Shown one piece after another: positions 54,789 to 63,924 of a stretch of 64,000 bases of DNA; the first letter of the stretch is position 1, and the number at the start of each line of letters is the position of its first letter. The DNA comes from an uncultured Aquimarina sp. (lineage in GTDB: Bacteria; Bacteroidota; Bacteroidia; Flavobacteriales; Flavobacteriaceae). The stretch spans positions 17,411 to 81,410 of the forward strand of contig CANMML010000019.1 of NCBI GenBank assembly GCA_947499005.1, written 5' to 3'. A program made the position numbers and the translations under genes. The notes beneath the pieces are model-generated. The model saw only the letters and a program-made list of their open reading frames with translations. It was not told where the DNA came from and searched no databases.

Positions 54789-55463
54789 ATGAAGACTGTT
54801 AAACATTTTTTAATTGGCATTTTTTTGGTTTTGTTTAGTGCCGTTAGTTTTGCCCAAATTAACCAGTACCATGCTGATGGTACTAGACATGGTTTGTGGG
54901 AGAAAAAATTCAAAGGAACGGATCAAATAAGATATACTGGAAGATTCGATCACGGTGTTGAGGTCGGGGAGTTTAAATTCTACAAGAGAGGATTCAGTAA
55001 TCAGCCATCAGCTATAAAAACATTTTCAAATAACGGTCGAGTGGCAGACCTTGTGTATTATTCTCAAAACGGGAATGTTATTAGTAAGGGAAGATTAGTC
55101 AATAGAAATCGAGAAGGGAAATGGCTGCACTATCATAAAAATAGTACTAAAGTACTTACCGAAGAAAATTATAAAGAGGATCAGTTACATGGCTTGCAAA
55201 CTACTTATTACGATAATGGTCATGTCGCCGAAACCATCGAATATGTAGAAGGGAAAAAGCACGGAAAGCAATTAGTATATTCTGTAAAAGATATTCTTAT
55301 TAAAGAATTTACTTATGAGAATGGTTTGTTAGAAGGGATTAATAAATTCTATACTGGTAGAGGGATTCTTACCATAGAGGGCAATTACCATAATGATAAG
55401 AAAATAGGCGTTTGGAAATATTATGAGAATAGTAAATTAGTAAACGAGAAGACTTATAAGTGA
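54789..55463 (+). CDS. Secreted MORN (YwqK-like) repeat protein
   Basis: 224 residues with a signal peptide ending VSFAQ. The remainder is MORN/YwqK-type repeats: HGLWEKKFKGTDQIRYTGRFDHGVEVGEFKFY, NREGKWLHYHKNSTKVLTEENYKEDQLHGLQTTYYDNGHVAETIEYVEGKKHGKQ. Databases often label such proteins as YwqK antitoxins, but there is no adjacent toxin, and the signal peptide argues against an antitoxin. It is divergent from the fasciclin gene with a 56-nt gap. Role unknown. Confidence 0.85.
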   Translation: MKTVKHFLIGIFLVLFSAVSFAQINQYHADGTRHGLWEKKFKGTDQIRYTGRFDHGVEVGEFKFYKRGFSNQPSAIKTFSNNGRVADLVYYSQNGNVISKGRLVNRNREGKWLHYHKNSTKVLTEENYKEDQLHGLQTTYYDNGHVAETIEYVEGKKHGKQLVYSVKDILIKEFTYENGLLEGINKFYTGRGILTIEGNYHNDKKIGVWKYYENSKLVNEKTYK

Positions 55464-55586
55464 CCGAGAACTAGAGAATACCGTCTCTAACACAATATGC
55501 ATGTTTTCTTCATCATCAAATAATATACAATTAAGATTGTGCAATCATTTGATATTTTGATAGTGCAAATTTTATTCCCCTTCTAA

Positions 55587-55598
55587 TTGCATATGCAA
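55587..55598. promoter_or_regulatory. Palindrome TTGCATATGCAA
   Basis: A 12-nt perfect palindrome 47 nt before the HEAGH-motif gene. It may be an operator or chance; a TGCAAT/ATTGCA-type half-site also occurs just upstream. Confidence 0.3.
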
Positions 55599-55644
55599 GA
55601 ATGAAGTGTATTGTTGATAATAAATAGTTTAAGAGATAATTAAT

Positions 55645-56148
55645 ATGAGTTTTGATAAAGAGTTGGTAGATAAAATAACTAATTTTTTAAATGGGATAGG
55701 CATCCCTGTAATTGAAGAAGTTATAGATTATAAAACATTCTTACCAGGACTTCATTTTAAAGAAGGTTCTATTTTAATGGATATTCATAAAATGAAATAT
55801 CCAGGAGATTTATTACACGAAGCAGGCCATATTGCAGTAACCGAAGAAAGGTTAAGACCTTTTATAGGCACTAGTAAGATAGGAAAAGAATGGCCAAGTC
55901 TTGGAGATGAAATGGTTTCAATACTTTGGTCTTATGCCGCATTACATCATCTAGAATTAGATCCAGAAATTGTTTTCCATCCAGATGGTTACAAAGGATC
56001 TTCGGAATGGCTTATAGAGCAATTTAATAATAAAACGTATATAGGAATGCCTCTTTTTATTTGGATGGGCTTTGTAGATGAAGAGCGTCAATTCCCAATA
56101 CTGAAAAAATGGCTAAGGGGTAATCTAGAAGTATCCGATTCATTATAA
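55645..56148 (+). CDS. Unknown protein with HExxH zinc-peptidase-like motif
   Basis: 167 residues, no signal peptide. The segment PGDLLHEAGHIAVTEE contains H58-E59-A60-G61-H62, an HExxH zinc site as in many zincins. Acidic residues further on (DEMVSILWSYAALHHLELDPE) could give the third ligand. The C-terminal part, including GMPLFIWMGFVDEERQFPILKKWL, looks conserved. I do not recognise the family, though 'hypothetical protein with HEAGH' occurs in other Bacteroidota. It could be a small protease or only a structural relative. Confidence 0.6.
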   Translation: MSFDKELVDKITNFLNGIGIPVIEEVIDYKTFLPGLHFKEGSILMDIHKMKYPGDLLHEAGHIAVTEERLRPFIGTSKIGKEWPSLGDEMVSILWSYAALHHLELDPEIVFHPDGYKGSSEWLIEQFNNKTYIGMPLFIWMGFVDEERQFPILKKWLRGNLEVSDSL

Positions 56149-56341
56149 GTGTTCTAAATGCTTGGGAGAGATAATATCAATAGACCTGTAAATAGCTTCA
56201 AATTATTATTATAGGGTAAATATGTCGCGTATATTGATATATTGATAAGATATGTAAGTTTTTATTTTCATTTTATTAACTGGGAAAACCTTTGATAGTT
56301 TGTATTTTTACGCAGTATTTTTAATCCTAAAACATTAGATA

Positions 56342-57268
56342 ATGAAAGTAACTGTTGTTGGTGCTGGAGCTGTAGGTGCCAGTTGTGCAGAATATATTGC
56401 TATTAAAAATTTTGCTTCTGAAGTAGTAATCCTTGATATTAAAGAAGGGTATGCTGAAGGAAAAGCGATGGACTTAATGCAAACTGCATCTTTGCTAAAT
56501 TTTGATACTCAAATCGTAGGAAGCACGAATGATTATGCAAAAACTGCGGGTTCTGATGTAGCTGTAATTACTTCTGGTATTCCAAGAAAACCAGGAATGA
56601 CTCGTGAAGAGTTAATTGGTATTAATGCAGGTATCGTAAAACAAGTTTCAGAAAACTTAATTAAGCATTCTCCAAATGTAATTATCATTGTGGTAAGTAA
56701 CCCAATGGATACGATGACTTATTTAGTACACAAAACAACTGATCTTCCTAAAAACCGTATCATCGGTATGGGAGGAGCTTTAGATAGTGCTCGTTTCAAA
56801 TATCGTTTAGCAGAAGCTTTAGAAGCTCCAATTTCAGATATTGACGGAATGGTTATCGGAGGACACTCTGATAAAGGAATGCTACCATTAACACGTTTAG
56901 CAACAAGAAATAGTGTTAAGGCTTCAGAATTTTTAACTGAAGAGCGTTTAGAGCAAGTAGCTGCTGACACTAAAGTAGGAGGAGCAACATTAACTGGTTT
57001 ATTAGGAACTTCTGCTTGGTACGCGCCAGGTGCGGCAGTATCTAGTATGGTACAAGCAATTGTTTGTGATCAAAAGAAAATGTTCCCTTGTTCTGCTTTA
57101 TTAGAAGGAGAATACGGAATGGAAGATATTTCTATAGGTGTACCAGTTCTTTTAGGAAAGAATGGTATCGAAAAAATTGTAGAGATCGAATTAGATGAGG
57201 CAGAAAAAGCTAAGCTAACTGAAAGTGCAGAAGGAGTAAGAAAAACAAATGGTTTATTAGAGTTATAG
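56342..57268 (+). CDS. mdh: Malate dehydrogenase
   Basis: TCA cycle enzyme oxidising malate to oxaloacetate with NAD. 308 residues, LDH-like type common in Bacteroidota. NAD loop VVGAGAVGASCAEYIA, Asp specificity residue in VVILDIKEG, substrate Arg in GIPRKPGMTREEL, and the catalytic His in MVIGGHSDKGMLPLTRL are visible. Monocistronic, with a strong terminator. Identification is secure. Confidence 0.96.
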   Translation: MKVTVVGAGAVGASCAEYIAIKNFASEVVILDIKEGYAEGKAMDLMQTASLLNFDTQIVGSTNDYAKTAGSDVAVITSGIPRKPGMTREELIGINAGIVKQVSENLIKHSPNVIIIVVSNPMDTMTYLVHKTTDLPKNRIIGMGGALDSARFKYRLAEALEAPISDIDGMVIGGHSDKGMLPLTRLATRNSVKASEFLTEERLEQVAADTKVGGATLTGLLGTSAWYAPGAAVSSMVQAIVCDQKKMFPCSALLEGEYGMEDISIGVPVLLGKNGIEKIVEIELDEAEKAKLTESAEGVRKTNGLLEL

Positions 57269-57295
57269 TAACCTGAAAGTATTTCATATCAATAA

Positions 57296-57326
57296 GAAAG
57301 GGGTGTACAAAATGTACACCCCTTTC
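57296..57326 (+). terminator. Terminator of mdh
   Basis: Perfect 14-nt arms GAAAGGGGTGTACA / TGTACACCCCTTTC with AAA loop, then CTTTTTG. The convergent 57359 gene may use it as well. Confidence 0.93.
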
Positions 57327-57358
57327 CTTTTTGTAATTTCTCAATATTTGAATAACGA

Positions 57359-58165
57359 CTATTGTTTGATAAACTTAGTCGTCTTCTTTCCTTCAGCTAC
57401 TAAAAAGTAAACTCCAGAAGCTAATGCAGAAACATCAATGTTAGTGGTATCACTAATTCCTTCATACACTTTATTTCCAAGTATATCAAAAATGACTATA
57501 TCTCCAGTAGTGCTAATATTGATTTGATCTATAACAGGGTTTGGAGAGAAAACTACTTCCGTGTTTTCTGCAATTGTATCGGTAGATAAAGAAGCAGCGG
57601 TGTTTAAAGTTACTTCATCAATACCGTAAGTAAATCCATTAGCAGCACCTTCGCTAATGAAGAAATTTGCGCGGACAATGCCTGTATCATTATCAAATGC
57701 TCCTGCGGGAGTTGACCCTGTGTAATCAAAAAATATTATCTCCCAAGAGCCATCCGTTTTTGTATATGAGCTAAAACCGTCTATGCGATCATTATCATTA
57801 GCCCATAATTGTGCGGTAATAGCAAGATTTCCTGTAGGGTTATTGTCAGATCTAAAAGCAATCGAAAGAATTTCTCCAGTACTATTTATAGTAGGTTGCG
57901 GGTCAAATGGACCGTCAAATTCGATACCAATACCATATTGAAAAGGCCCACCAACAGTCGGTGCAATAGATTGCAAGAACATGTTAGAAGTATTGACCCC
58001 CGAAGTATCATCATTCGTTTCTCGAGTAGTTGTACATTGATCTGGGTCTGGAGCATCAAAACAAAATTCGAAGTCAGGGTTTATCGTATCATAATTAAAT
58101 AATACTGTCTGACTGATCCCAAAATAAGAGATTAAAAGCGTAAAAAGAATCGTAATTTTCTTCAT
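57359..58165 (-). CDS. Secreted hypothetical protein with T9SS tail
   Basis: 268 residues. Signal peptide ends YFGISQ. The mature N-terminal region of about 175 residues is beta-rich (QTVLFNYDTINPDFEFCFDAP, then IGIEFDGPFDP, then WEIIFFDYTGSTP) and ends GFTYGIDEVTLN, a pattern seen in carbohydrate-binding jelly-roll folds; this is inference. The last 75 residues are a T9SS sorting domain (FSPNPVIDQINISTTGD ... GVYFLVAEGKKTTKFIKQ). It could be a surface sugar-binding protein. No neighbour is functionally linked. Confidence 0.75.
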   Translation of the reverse strand: MKKITILFTLLISYFGISQTVLFNYDTINPDFEFCFDAPDPDQCTTTRETNDDTSGVNTSNMFLQSIAPTVGGPFQYGIGIEFDGPFDPQPTINSTGEILSIAFRSDNNPTGNLAITAQLWANDNDRIDGFSSYTKTDGSWEIIFFDYTGSTPAGAFDNDTGIVRANFFISEGAANGFTYGIDEVTLNTAASLSTDTIAENTEVVFSPNPVIDQINISTTGDIVIFDILGNKVYEGISDTTNIDVSALASGVYFLVAEGKKTTKFIKQ

Positions 58166-58373
58166 GATAAAAAAGATTTAGAAGTTTCCTTAAAGTTACG
58201 TTTAGCCCTTATAAATACTGGTTTTTGTAGGTGGTTAATAATGATACAGATGATGCGATTATTGTCAAATTAGTTTCAATAGAGAGGTTTCAATAATGGG
58301 TTGGGATTTTGTAAATGATTATGGAGATCATAAACAGAAATAATCATCCATCATGCCACAAAAAAAAGCGGCC

Positions 58374-58396
58374 TAAAGCCGCTTTTAAAATTGCAT
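58374..58396 (-). terminator. Terminator of the OmpA-family gene
   Basis: AAAAGCGGC / GCCGCTTTT arms with a 5-nt loop; minus-strand T run follows. Confidence 0.9.
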
Positions 58397-58412
58397 TATA
58401 ATGTGATTCTTT

Positions 58413-59276
58413 TTATCCTTGAGAAGCTGCTTTCTTCATGCCTTCATCAATCATATTGTAGAATTGATCTAACTTCGGTAATACCACAATACGAGTTCTA
58501 CGGTTAGCAGCTTTGTTTGCTTTAGTATCATTAGAAGTTAATGGTATATAATGACTTCTTCCTGCCGCAGTCATACGAGAAGGATCTACCTTAAATTCAT
58601 TTTGTAATACGCGAACTACAGCAGTTGCACGCTTAACAGATAAATCCCAGTTGTCTAAAAGTACGCCTTTCTTATAAGGAACATTGTCTGTGTGACCTTC
58701 TACTAAGAATTCAATTTCAGGTTTGTTGTTCACTACAGTTGCTACTTTTCCTAATACAGCTTTTGCTTTACTAGATACATTGTAGCTTCCGCTATTGAAT
58801 AATAATTTATCAGAGATAGAGATAAATACAACACCTTTTTCAACATTCACTTCAATGTCTTCATCATTTAAATTCCCTAAAGCTCCTTTTAAGCTTGTTA
58901 CTAAAGCAAGTGTTACCGAATCTTTTTTAGTAATCGCATCACGTAAAGAATTAATTTGAACATCTTTTTCTTTGATGCTTTCTAAAGAGCGCTCTAAGTT
59001 TTGAGCTTCTTTAGTAGATAATGTAGCTAAGTTATTTACATTATTCTGTAAAGCTGAATTAGAGTTTTTAAGTAAGTTTATTTTTTCCCTTAATAGACCT
59101 ATTTCATTCGAGCTAGATTTTTTCTGCTCTTCACAAACATTTAATTTAAGAGTAGCACTATCAAGTAATTCTTTAGTCTTTTTTTGCTTTTCTTGTAATG
59201 CAGTCAATTCTTTTTTTGACGCACAAGAAGTCAAAACTGCTGCAACTGTGGCAACCATTAATATGACTTTTTTCAT
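58413..59276 (-). CDS. OmpA-family peptidoglycan-binding lipoprotein with coiled coil
   Basis: 287 residues. Lipoprotein signal ATVAAVLTSCASKKEL. Residues about 22-130 form a coiled coil (LTALQEKQKKTKELLDSATLKLN ... LEEKDVQINSLRDAI-type heptads). The C-terminal OmpA domain (about 145-270) has ISDKLLFNSGSYNVSSKAKAVL, EFLVEGHTDNVPYKKG, NWDLSVKRATAVVRVLQ and the conserved Arg in NRRTRIVVLPK. It links the outer membrane to peptidoglycan. Family secure. Confidence 0.93.
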   Translation of the reverse strand: MKKVILMVATVAAVLTSCASKKELTALQEKQKKTKELLDSATLKLNVCEEQKKSSSNEIGLLREKINLLKNSNSALQNNVNNLATLSTKEAQNLERSLESIKEKDVQINSLRDAITKKDSVTLALVTSLKGALGNLNDEDIEVNVEKGVVFISISDKLLFNSGSYNVSSKAKAVLGKVATVVNNKPEIEFLVEGHTDNVPYKKGVLLDNWDLSVKRATAVVRVLQNEFKVDPSRMTAAGRSHYIPLTSNDTKANKAANRRTRIVVLPKLDQFYNMIDEGMKKAASQG

Positions 59277-59586
59277 AATTTAAATTTGATATTAGTAATT
59301 CGCTTTCTTTTCAATAACAATATTAACACTCTCGCCCCTTATAAACAAAGGGATTTAGAGTTTTTTAAGACTTTGTTGTTTTTCGAGCTATATATTTTAA
59401 AAGTCTATCTCGAAATGCTAAAAATTTAGTTGTAATTAGGAACCTTGTGAGCGAAATAGTTGACTTTAATTACGTTAAAAAGGAAAAAGTGTTGCAATTT
59501 CTCTAATATGACTTGTTATGACTCGATGCAACTTACAAAAAACGACTCATATGAGTCGTTTGTAATAGTTAATAAATTGATAAAGG
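59277..59586. other. Intergenic region with a palindromic terminator
   Basis: 310 nt between the 59587 gene end and the OmpA-family gene start. Near 59539-59562 lies the 22-nt palindrome AAACGACTCATATGAGTCGTTT, a likely terminator of the 59587 gene. I see no gene or clear promoter box. Confidence 0.6.
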
Positions 59587-60642
59587 TTATAAATCAAGAC
59601 GTAATCCTATAGAAATATTATGCTGGTCTATGGTTTCATTTCTAAAAACAGGGTTTAGGTCATATTTAGCATATAATGAAAGGTCTCCAAATCCGATATA
59701 GCCACTTATTCCATAAATCAAATCACTAGTATTGTAGTCTCTCTTAATTTTATCTTTCACTTTATCACCGTTTTCTTTGTATTTCAATTTTTGTCTGGTA
59801 CTCACATTGCCCCCAATGTATCCACCTATTCCTATTTTGAAGTGTTTATTAGTGTCGTATCTAATTTTATCTTCGAACTCTTTAAGCTTGGAAGAACCAA
59901 ATTCAAAATGAATAGGAACGACAATGTTATCCATTCTAAATTTAGACTTGTCTAGAGGAAGTCTAAACTCTTCTAGGTCAGTTTGCCTTCCATTGTCAAC
60001 AAAGTAACGATTGCCTGTAGGTTTTAAGCCGTTAAACTGATAGGAAATCCCATACTTAATTCTTAAAAAATTAGAATTTTTAAATACCCTAGTTTTTCTA
60101 GTAATACCGAGCTCAAAAAAGCGACTTCCCCAAAATTCATAGTCAGTATTATCTAAGGATTGGCCAGAAGTTAAAGTGTTATTTATTCCAAAAGCAATTA
60201 ACAGATTTGTGTAGGTTCGTTTGTCATATTTTTCAGATTTCTTTTTTTGATGTGTATTTGTTAAAGTATCTGTTTCTGTTTTTTCTTTGAGGCAGAAAAG
60301 TCTAAAGTCGTTTTCTAGATCTCTAATAGTTAATTTGTTTCTCTCTAATAGTTCCATTTCGTTTTCGAGTATGGCTATTTTGTTTTCAATATTCAAGGCT
60401 CTTTTTTTAGCGACCTCTTGTTTTAGCTTTTGAGACGTCTCAATAGTGATTTCTCCTTTGGCAAGTCTTTCATTAATGAGCATGACTTCCTTTTTTAAGA
60501 GTTCCTTTTCTTTAAGAATGACCTGTTCTTTCTGTGCGATAAGAAGTTCTGGATCGGTTGAATTGTTTATTTCTTGTGCCGTTAAAATATGGCAATAGCA
60601 TATTAGGGCCACGACAGTGGCATATTTAAAAATGGTTTTCAT
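59587..60642 (-). CDS. Coiled-coil plus outer-membrane beta-barrel-like protein
   Basis: 351 residues. Signal peptide ends HILTAQ. Residues about 28-115 are a coiled coil rich in Lys/Glu/Leu (KEQVILKEKELLKKEVMLINERL). The C-terminal 220 residues alternate polar and aromatic strands (RKTRVFKNSNFLRIKYGISYQFNG, LKEFEDKIRYDTNKHFKIGIGGYIGGNVS) and end SIGLRLDL, as in small outer-membrane barrels (PorT/OMP_b-brl-like). It follows an ECF sigma and anti-sigma-like gene, so it is probably part of that system. Function unknown. Confidence 0.7.
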   Translation of the reverse strand: MKTIFKYATVVALICYCHILTAQEINNSTDPELLIAQKEQVILKEKELLKKEVMLINERLAKGEITIETSQKLKQEVAKKRALNIENKIAILENEMELLERNKLTIRDLENDFRLFCLKEKTETDTLTNTHQKKKSEKYDKRTYTNLLIAFGINNTLTSGQSLDNTDYEFWGSRFFELGITRKTRVFKNSNFLRIKYGISYQFNGLKPTGNRYFVDNGRQTDLEEFRLPLDKSKFRMDNIVVPIHFEFGSSKLKEFEDKIRYDTNKHFKIGIGGYIGGNVSTRQKLKYKENGDKVKDKIKRDYNTSDLIYGISGYIGFGDLSLYAKYDLNPVFRNETIDQHNISIGLRLDL

Positions 60643-60735
60643 TTGTGGATTGATTTTAAACCTGTTTTACTCTGGATTGTTGGTGTAACTAAAAAGGGTA
60701 CATAAAATGTGTTGTAAAACAAAATGTTAGATGAA

Positions 60736-61560
60736 TTAATGGTCTACTTCTGCAACCGATGTCTTTAATTTTTTAAAACCAGTTTTTAGCGCTTCAAAAA
60801 CTCGTTCTTTAAAGGTGTCATCCAATTCCGATTCTACGTCTAGAAGCAGTGCAGATGCATCGATTGTGTTAGATGTTAAGATTCTTTCTGTGGTGATTTC
60901 TAATTGTGCTTTTCGTAGTAGCTGTTCGATTTCATCATCAGTTACAGCTTGATTTTGATTTTGTAAAGAACTAACGATTGAAGCTACTTCTTTAATTTTA
61001 TGACTAATTTCAATTTGCAATTCATCGTTAAGAATGTCACTATTACCATTGTTTTGTGCTAGTGTTTCATTTTGTACTATTTTATTTACACTATAATTTT
61101 TTTGAGAATTCTTTGCATTAAGTTTTGAAATCTTAGAGGATGAATTATCAGCAGAGGCTTTAGTGTTTGTAATTTGTGTAACACCAGATAAAGAAGTTGT
61201 CTTTTCTTCTTGCTGAATCAAATTTGTAGCAACTATTTGCTCCTTTTGTTTTTCTAGAGAAGGTGTAGTTTCTTTAGATGGAGTATCGCCACTTTCTAAA
61301 CTATCGATTACTACATATTGCTCTTTGGTTATAGGAGAGTCGTTGGTAGAATCCAATAGAAAAGGTAAAGCCAATAATATACCAATGATACTAGCTGCAA
61401 TTCCTCCAATCCATAACCTGTAGTTTTTTGTTTTTCGTTTTCGAGAAACAGCATACGTATCCAACTGCGAAGATAGACGACTCCAGCTATCGTTAGAAGG
61501 CGATATAGCGCGCTGTTCTAACTTCTCTCTAAATTCATCTTCATATTTTAATGGCGCCAT
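60736..61560 (-). CDS. Anti-sigma-factor-like membrane protein
   Basis: 274 residues. The N-terminal 45 residues (EDEFREKLEQRAISPSNDSWSRLSSQLD) precede a single membrane helix (RLWIGGIAASIIGILLALPFLL); the rest is an extended, Ser/Lys-rich periplasmic region with a helical tail (DEIEQLLRKAQLEITTERIL ... FKERVFEALKTGFKKLKTS). The start overlaps the sigma-factor stop by 20 nt, so the two are translated together, as sigma/anti-sigma pairs are. No ZAS zinc motif is seen, so the anti-sigma call rests on context and topology. Confidence 0.7.
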   Translation of the reverse strand: MAPLKYEDEFREKLEQRAISPSNDSWSRLSSQLDTYAVSRKRKTKNYRLWIGGIAASIIGILLALPFLLDSTNDSPITKEQYVVIDSLESGDTPSKETTPSLEKQKEQIVATNLIQQEEKTTSLSGVTQITNTKASADNSSSKISKLNAKNSQKNYSVNKIVQNETLAQNNGNSDILNDELQIEISHKIKEVASIVSSLQNQNQAVTDDEIEQLLRKAQLEITTERILTSNTIDASALLLDVESELDDTFKERVFEALKTGFKKLKTSVAEVDH

Positions 61561-62110
61561 GATTTGTCGTATTTAATTCTTTTATTTTTTGTTGTAAAAG
61601 CTTTCTCGCTTTAAAAAGTTGAGACTTTGATGTGCTTTCACTGATATCTAGCATTTTAGCGATTTCCAAATGTTTATACCCTTCGATAGCATATAAAACG
61701 AATACTGTTTTGTAGCCTTCTGGTAATCGATCGATGACTTCTTGAATTTGATCAACATCGATTACCATAGAAATATTATTCCAAGAAGCTTCGGAAGTGA
61801 TCATGATGTCTTCGGTAAAGAATAACTTTTTTTGCTTTCTTAAATGAGAAATACATTCATTGATCATAATTCTTCGAATCCAGCCTTCAAAGTTCCCCTC
61901 AAAGGCAAACTTTTTTAGGTTTACAAAAACCTTCAGAAAACCATTTAACATTACTTCTTCTGCAAAGTGTATGTCTTTAATATACCTACGGCAAACACTC
62001 AGCATTTTTGAAGCATAATTATGATACAATTGATGTTGCGCTTCTCTATCTTGTTGCGCAGCTTTCTTTATAAGCGCTGTATCATTTTTATGAAATGGAA
62101 TAATTTTCAA
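61541..62110 (-). CDS. ECF-type RNA polymerase sigma factor
   Basis: 189 residues. Sigma region 2 (LYHNYASKMLSVCRRYIKDIHFAEEVMLNGFLKVF ... FEGWIRRIMINECISHLRK) and region 4 (QEVIDRLPEGYKTVFVLYAIEGYKHLEIAKMLDISESTSKSQLFKARKLL) are clear. It should direct a stress or envelope regulon and be held by the overlapping downstream protein. The CRISPR array begins 138 nt upstream of its start on the other side. Family secure. Confidence 0.92.
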   Translation of the reverse strand: MKIIPFHKNDTALIKKAAQQDREAQHQLYHNYASKMLSVCRRYIKDIHFAEEVMLNGFLKVFVNLKKFAFEGNFEGWIRRIMINECISHLRKQKKLFFTEDIMITSEASWNNISMVIDVDQIQEVIDRLPEGYKTVFVLYAIEGYKHLEIAKMLDISESTSKSQLFKARKLLQQKIKELNTTNHGAIKI

Positions 62111-62247
62111 CAGTAAATTGGTTACGTTAGACTCTCTATTAACATAGACGCAATTAATTTAAGAATAGTTGCCTGGCATATAATATATTTTAAAGATATT
62201 CTTGAAATAGGAGAGGAGAGTTCTTGTTTTTTTTTAAGAAAAATATT
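62111..62247. other. Flank between the sigma gene and the CRISPR array
   Basis: 137 nt, AT-rich, no gene. It carries the sigma-operon promoter (not located) and the far flank of the array. I found no anti-repeat for a tracrRNA here. Confidence 0.6.
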
Positions 62248-63371
62248 GTGGTGTATTACATTCAAAGTTCTATTTTTATGTGAGGATTCACAGGCTAAGT
62301 GTTGCTCAAAGAAGAAGTCTAGGTGTTGTGAATTGCTTTCAAAGTTCTATTTTTATGTGAGGATTCACAGGATAATACGGTAGATTCTGTTGTAGGGCAA
62401 GGTTGTGAATTGCTTTCAAAGTTCTATTTTTATGTGAGGATTCACAGGTTGAATGAGCTTGTTAAGTCAATCCTCCTCGTTGTGAATTGCTTTCAAAGTT
62501 CTATTTTTATGTGAGGATTCACAGGCCATGCTAATGGTCTAACGAATAACCAACCGTTGTGAATTGCTTTCAAAGTTCTATTTTTATGTGAGGATTCACA
62601 GGTGGCATAACACCAAATGTAGCAGCGATTAAGTTGTGAATTGCTTTCAAAGTTCTATTTTTATGTGAGGATTCACAGGGGAAGTCCCCAAATAGCTACT
62701 AATCCAATGTTGTGAATTGCTTTCAAAGTTCTATTTTTATGTGAGGATTCACAGGCCAATTCTTTGTGCCAATTCTTTGTTTGGAGTTGTGAATTGCTTT
62801 CAAAGTTCTATTTTTATGTGAGGATTCACAGGTACTCCATCAACAATGTGGCCTATATGCTCGTTGTGAATTGCTTTCAAAGTTCTATTTTTATGTGAGG
62901 ATTCACAGGACTAGGTGAGCCATCTATGGATAACGAATAGTTGTGAATTGCTTTCAAAGTTCTATTTTTATGTGAGGATTCACAGGTGACACTAACGATC
63001 TAATTTGTTTATTTGAGTTGTGAATTGCTTTCAAAGTTCTATTTTTATGTGAGGATTCACAGGTTTCAATTGTTAAACATTGATATATTATTTGTTGTGA
63101 ATTGCTTTCAAAGTTCTATTTTTATGTGAGGATTCACAGGTATAGCATAAACAACACTTGCAAGTTTAGCGTTGTGAATTGCTTTCAAAGTTCTATTTTT
63201 ATGTGAGGATTCACAGGGTTAAGGTGTTTTTTAGTTTAAAGGCGACAGTTGTGAATTGCTTTCAAAGTTCTATTTTTATGTGAGGATTCACAGGATTCCC
63301 ATATTTAATGAAATAATCCTGTATGTTGTGAATTGCTTTCAAAGTTCTATTTTTATGTGAGGATTCACAGG
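62248..63371 (+). CRISPR. Type II-C-like CRISPR array, 15 repeats of 47 nt, 14 spacers
   Basis: Repeat start GTTGTGAATTGCTTTCAAAG, end GAGGATTCACAGG; TGTGAAT/ATTCACA at the two ends form a 7-bp stem. Repeats 2-15 look identical; repeat 1 (62248-62294) differs at four of its first 13 bases, so it marks the oldest end. Thirteen spacers are 30 nt; the sixth (62680-62708) is 29. By analogy with known type II-C repeats, the crRNA sense is the plus strand, opposite to cas2. Each repeat carries TTG-N19-TATTTTTA, one base off the Bacteroidota promoter. Spacer targets cannot be told from here. Confidence 0.97.
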
Positions 63372-63478
63372 ATACCTGTCGTAAGCCTTGACTTTACTAA
63401 GGTTTTTAACCTTGTTCAAATTGAAAAAACGATGCTTATGGTGTTCTTTTACTAGAATACAAGCATCGTTTTTTTATT
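63372..63478. other. Array-cas2 spacer region
   Basis: 107 nt between the last repeat and the cas2 stop. It contains a short hairpin AAGGTT-TTT-AACCTT (63399-63413) and the long terminator hairpin at 63424-63474. This side is next to the non-degenerate repeat and may act as the leader. Confidence 0.55.
63424..63474. terminator. Bidirectional terminator between the array and cas2
   Basis: Perfect 14-nt arms AAAAAACGATGCTT / AAGCATCGTTTTTT, extended inward by GTGTTCT / AGAATAC. It can stop both plus-strand array transcripts and the minus-strand cas2 message. Confidence 0.85.

Positions 63479-63924
<446 letters not shown>

Noticed and set aside
54789-55463. YwqK antitoxin of a toxin-antitoxin pair
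   Set aside because: The protein has a signal peptide and no toxin gene is adjacent, so the common database label does not fit.
62111-63478. tracrRNA near the array
   Set aside because: I searched the flanks for an anti-repeat (TTTGAAAGCAATTCACAA or part of it) and found none outside the array; it is probably near cas9 beyond the window.
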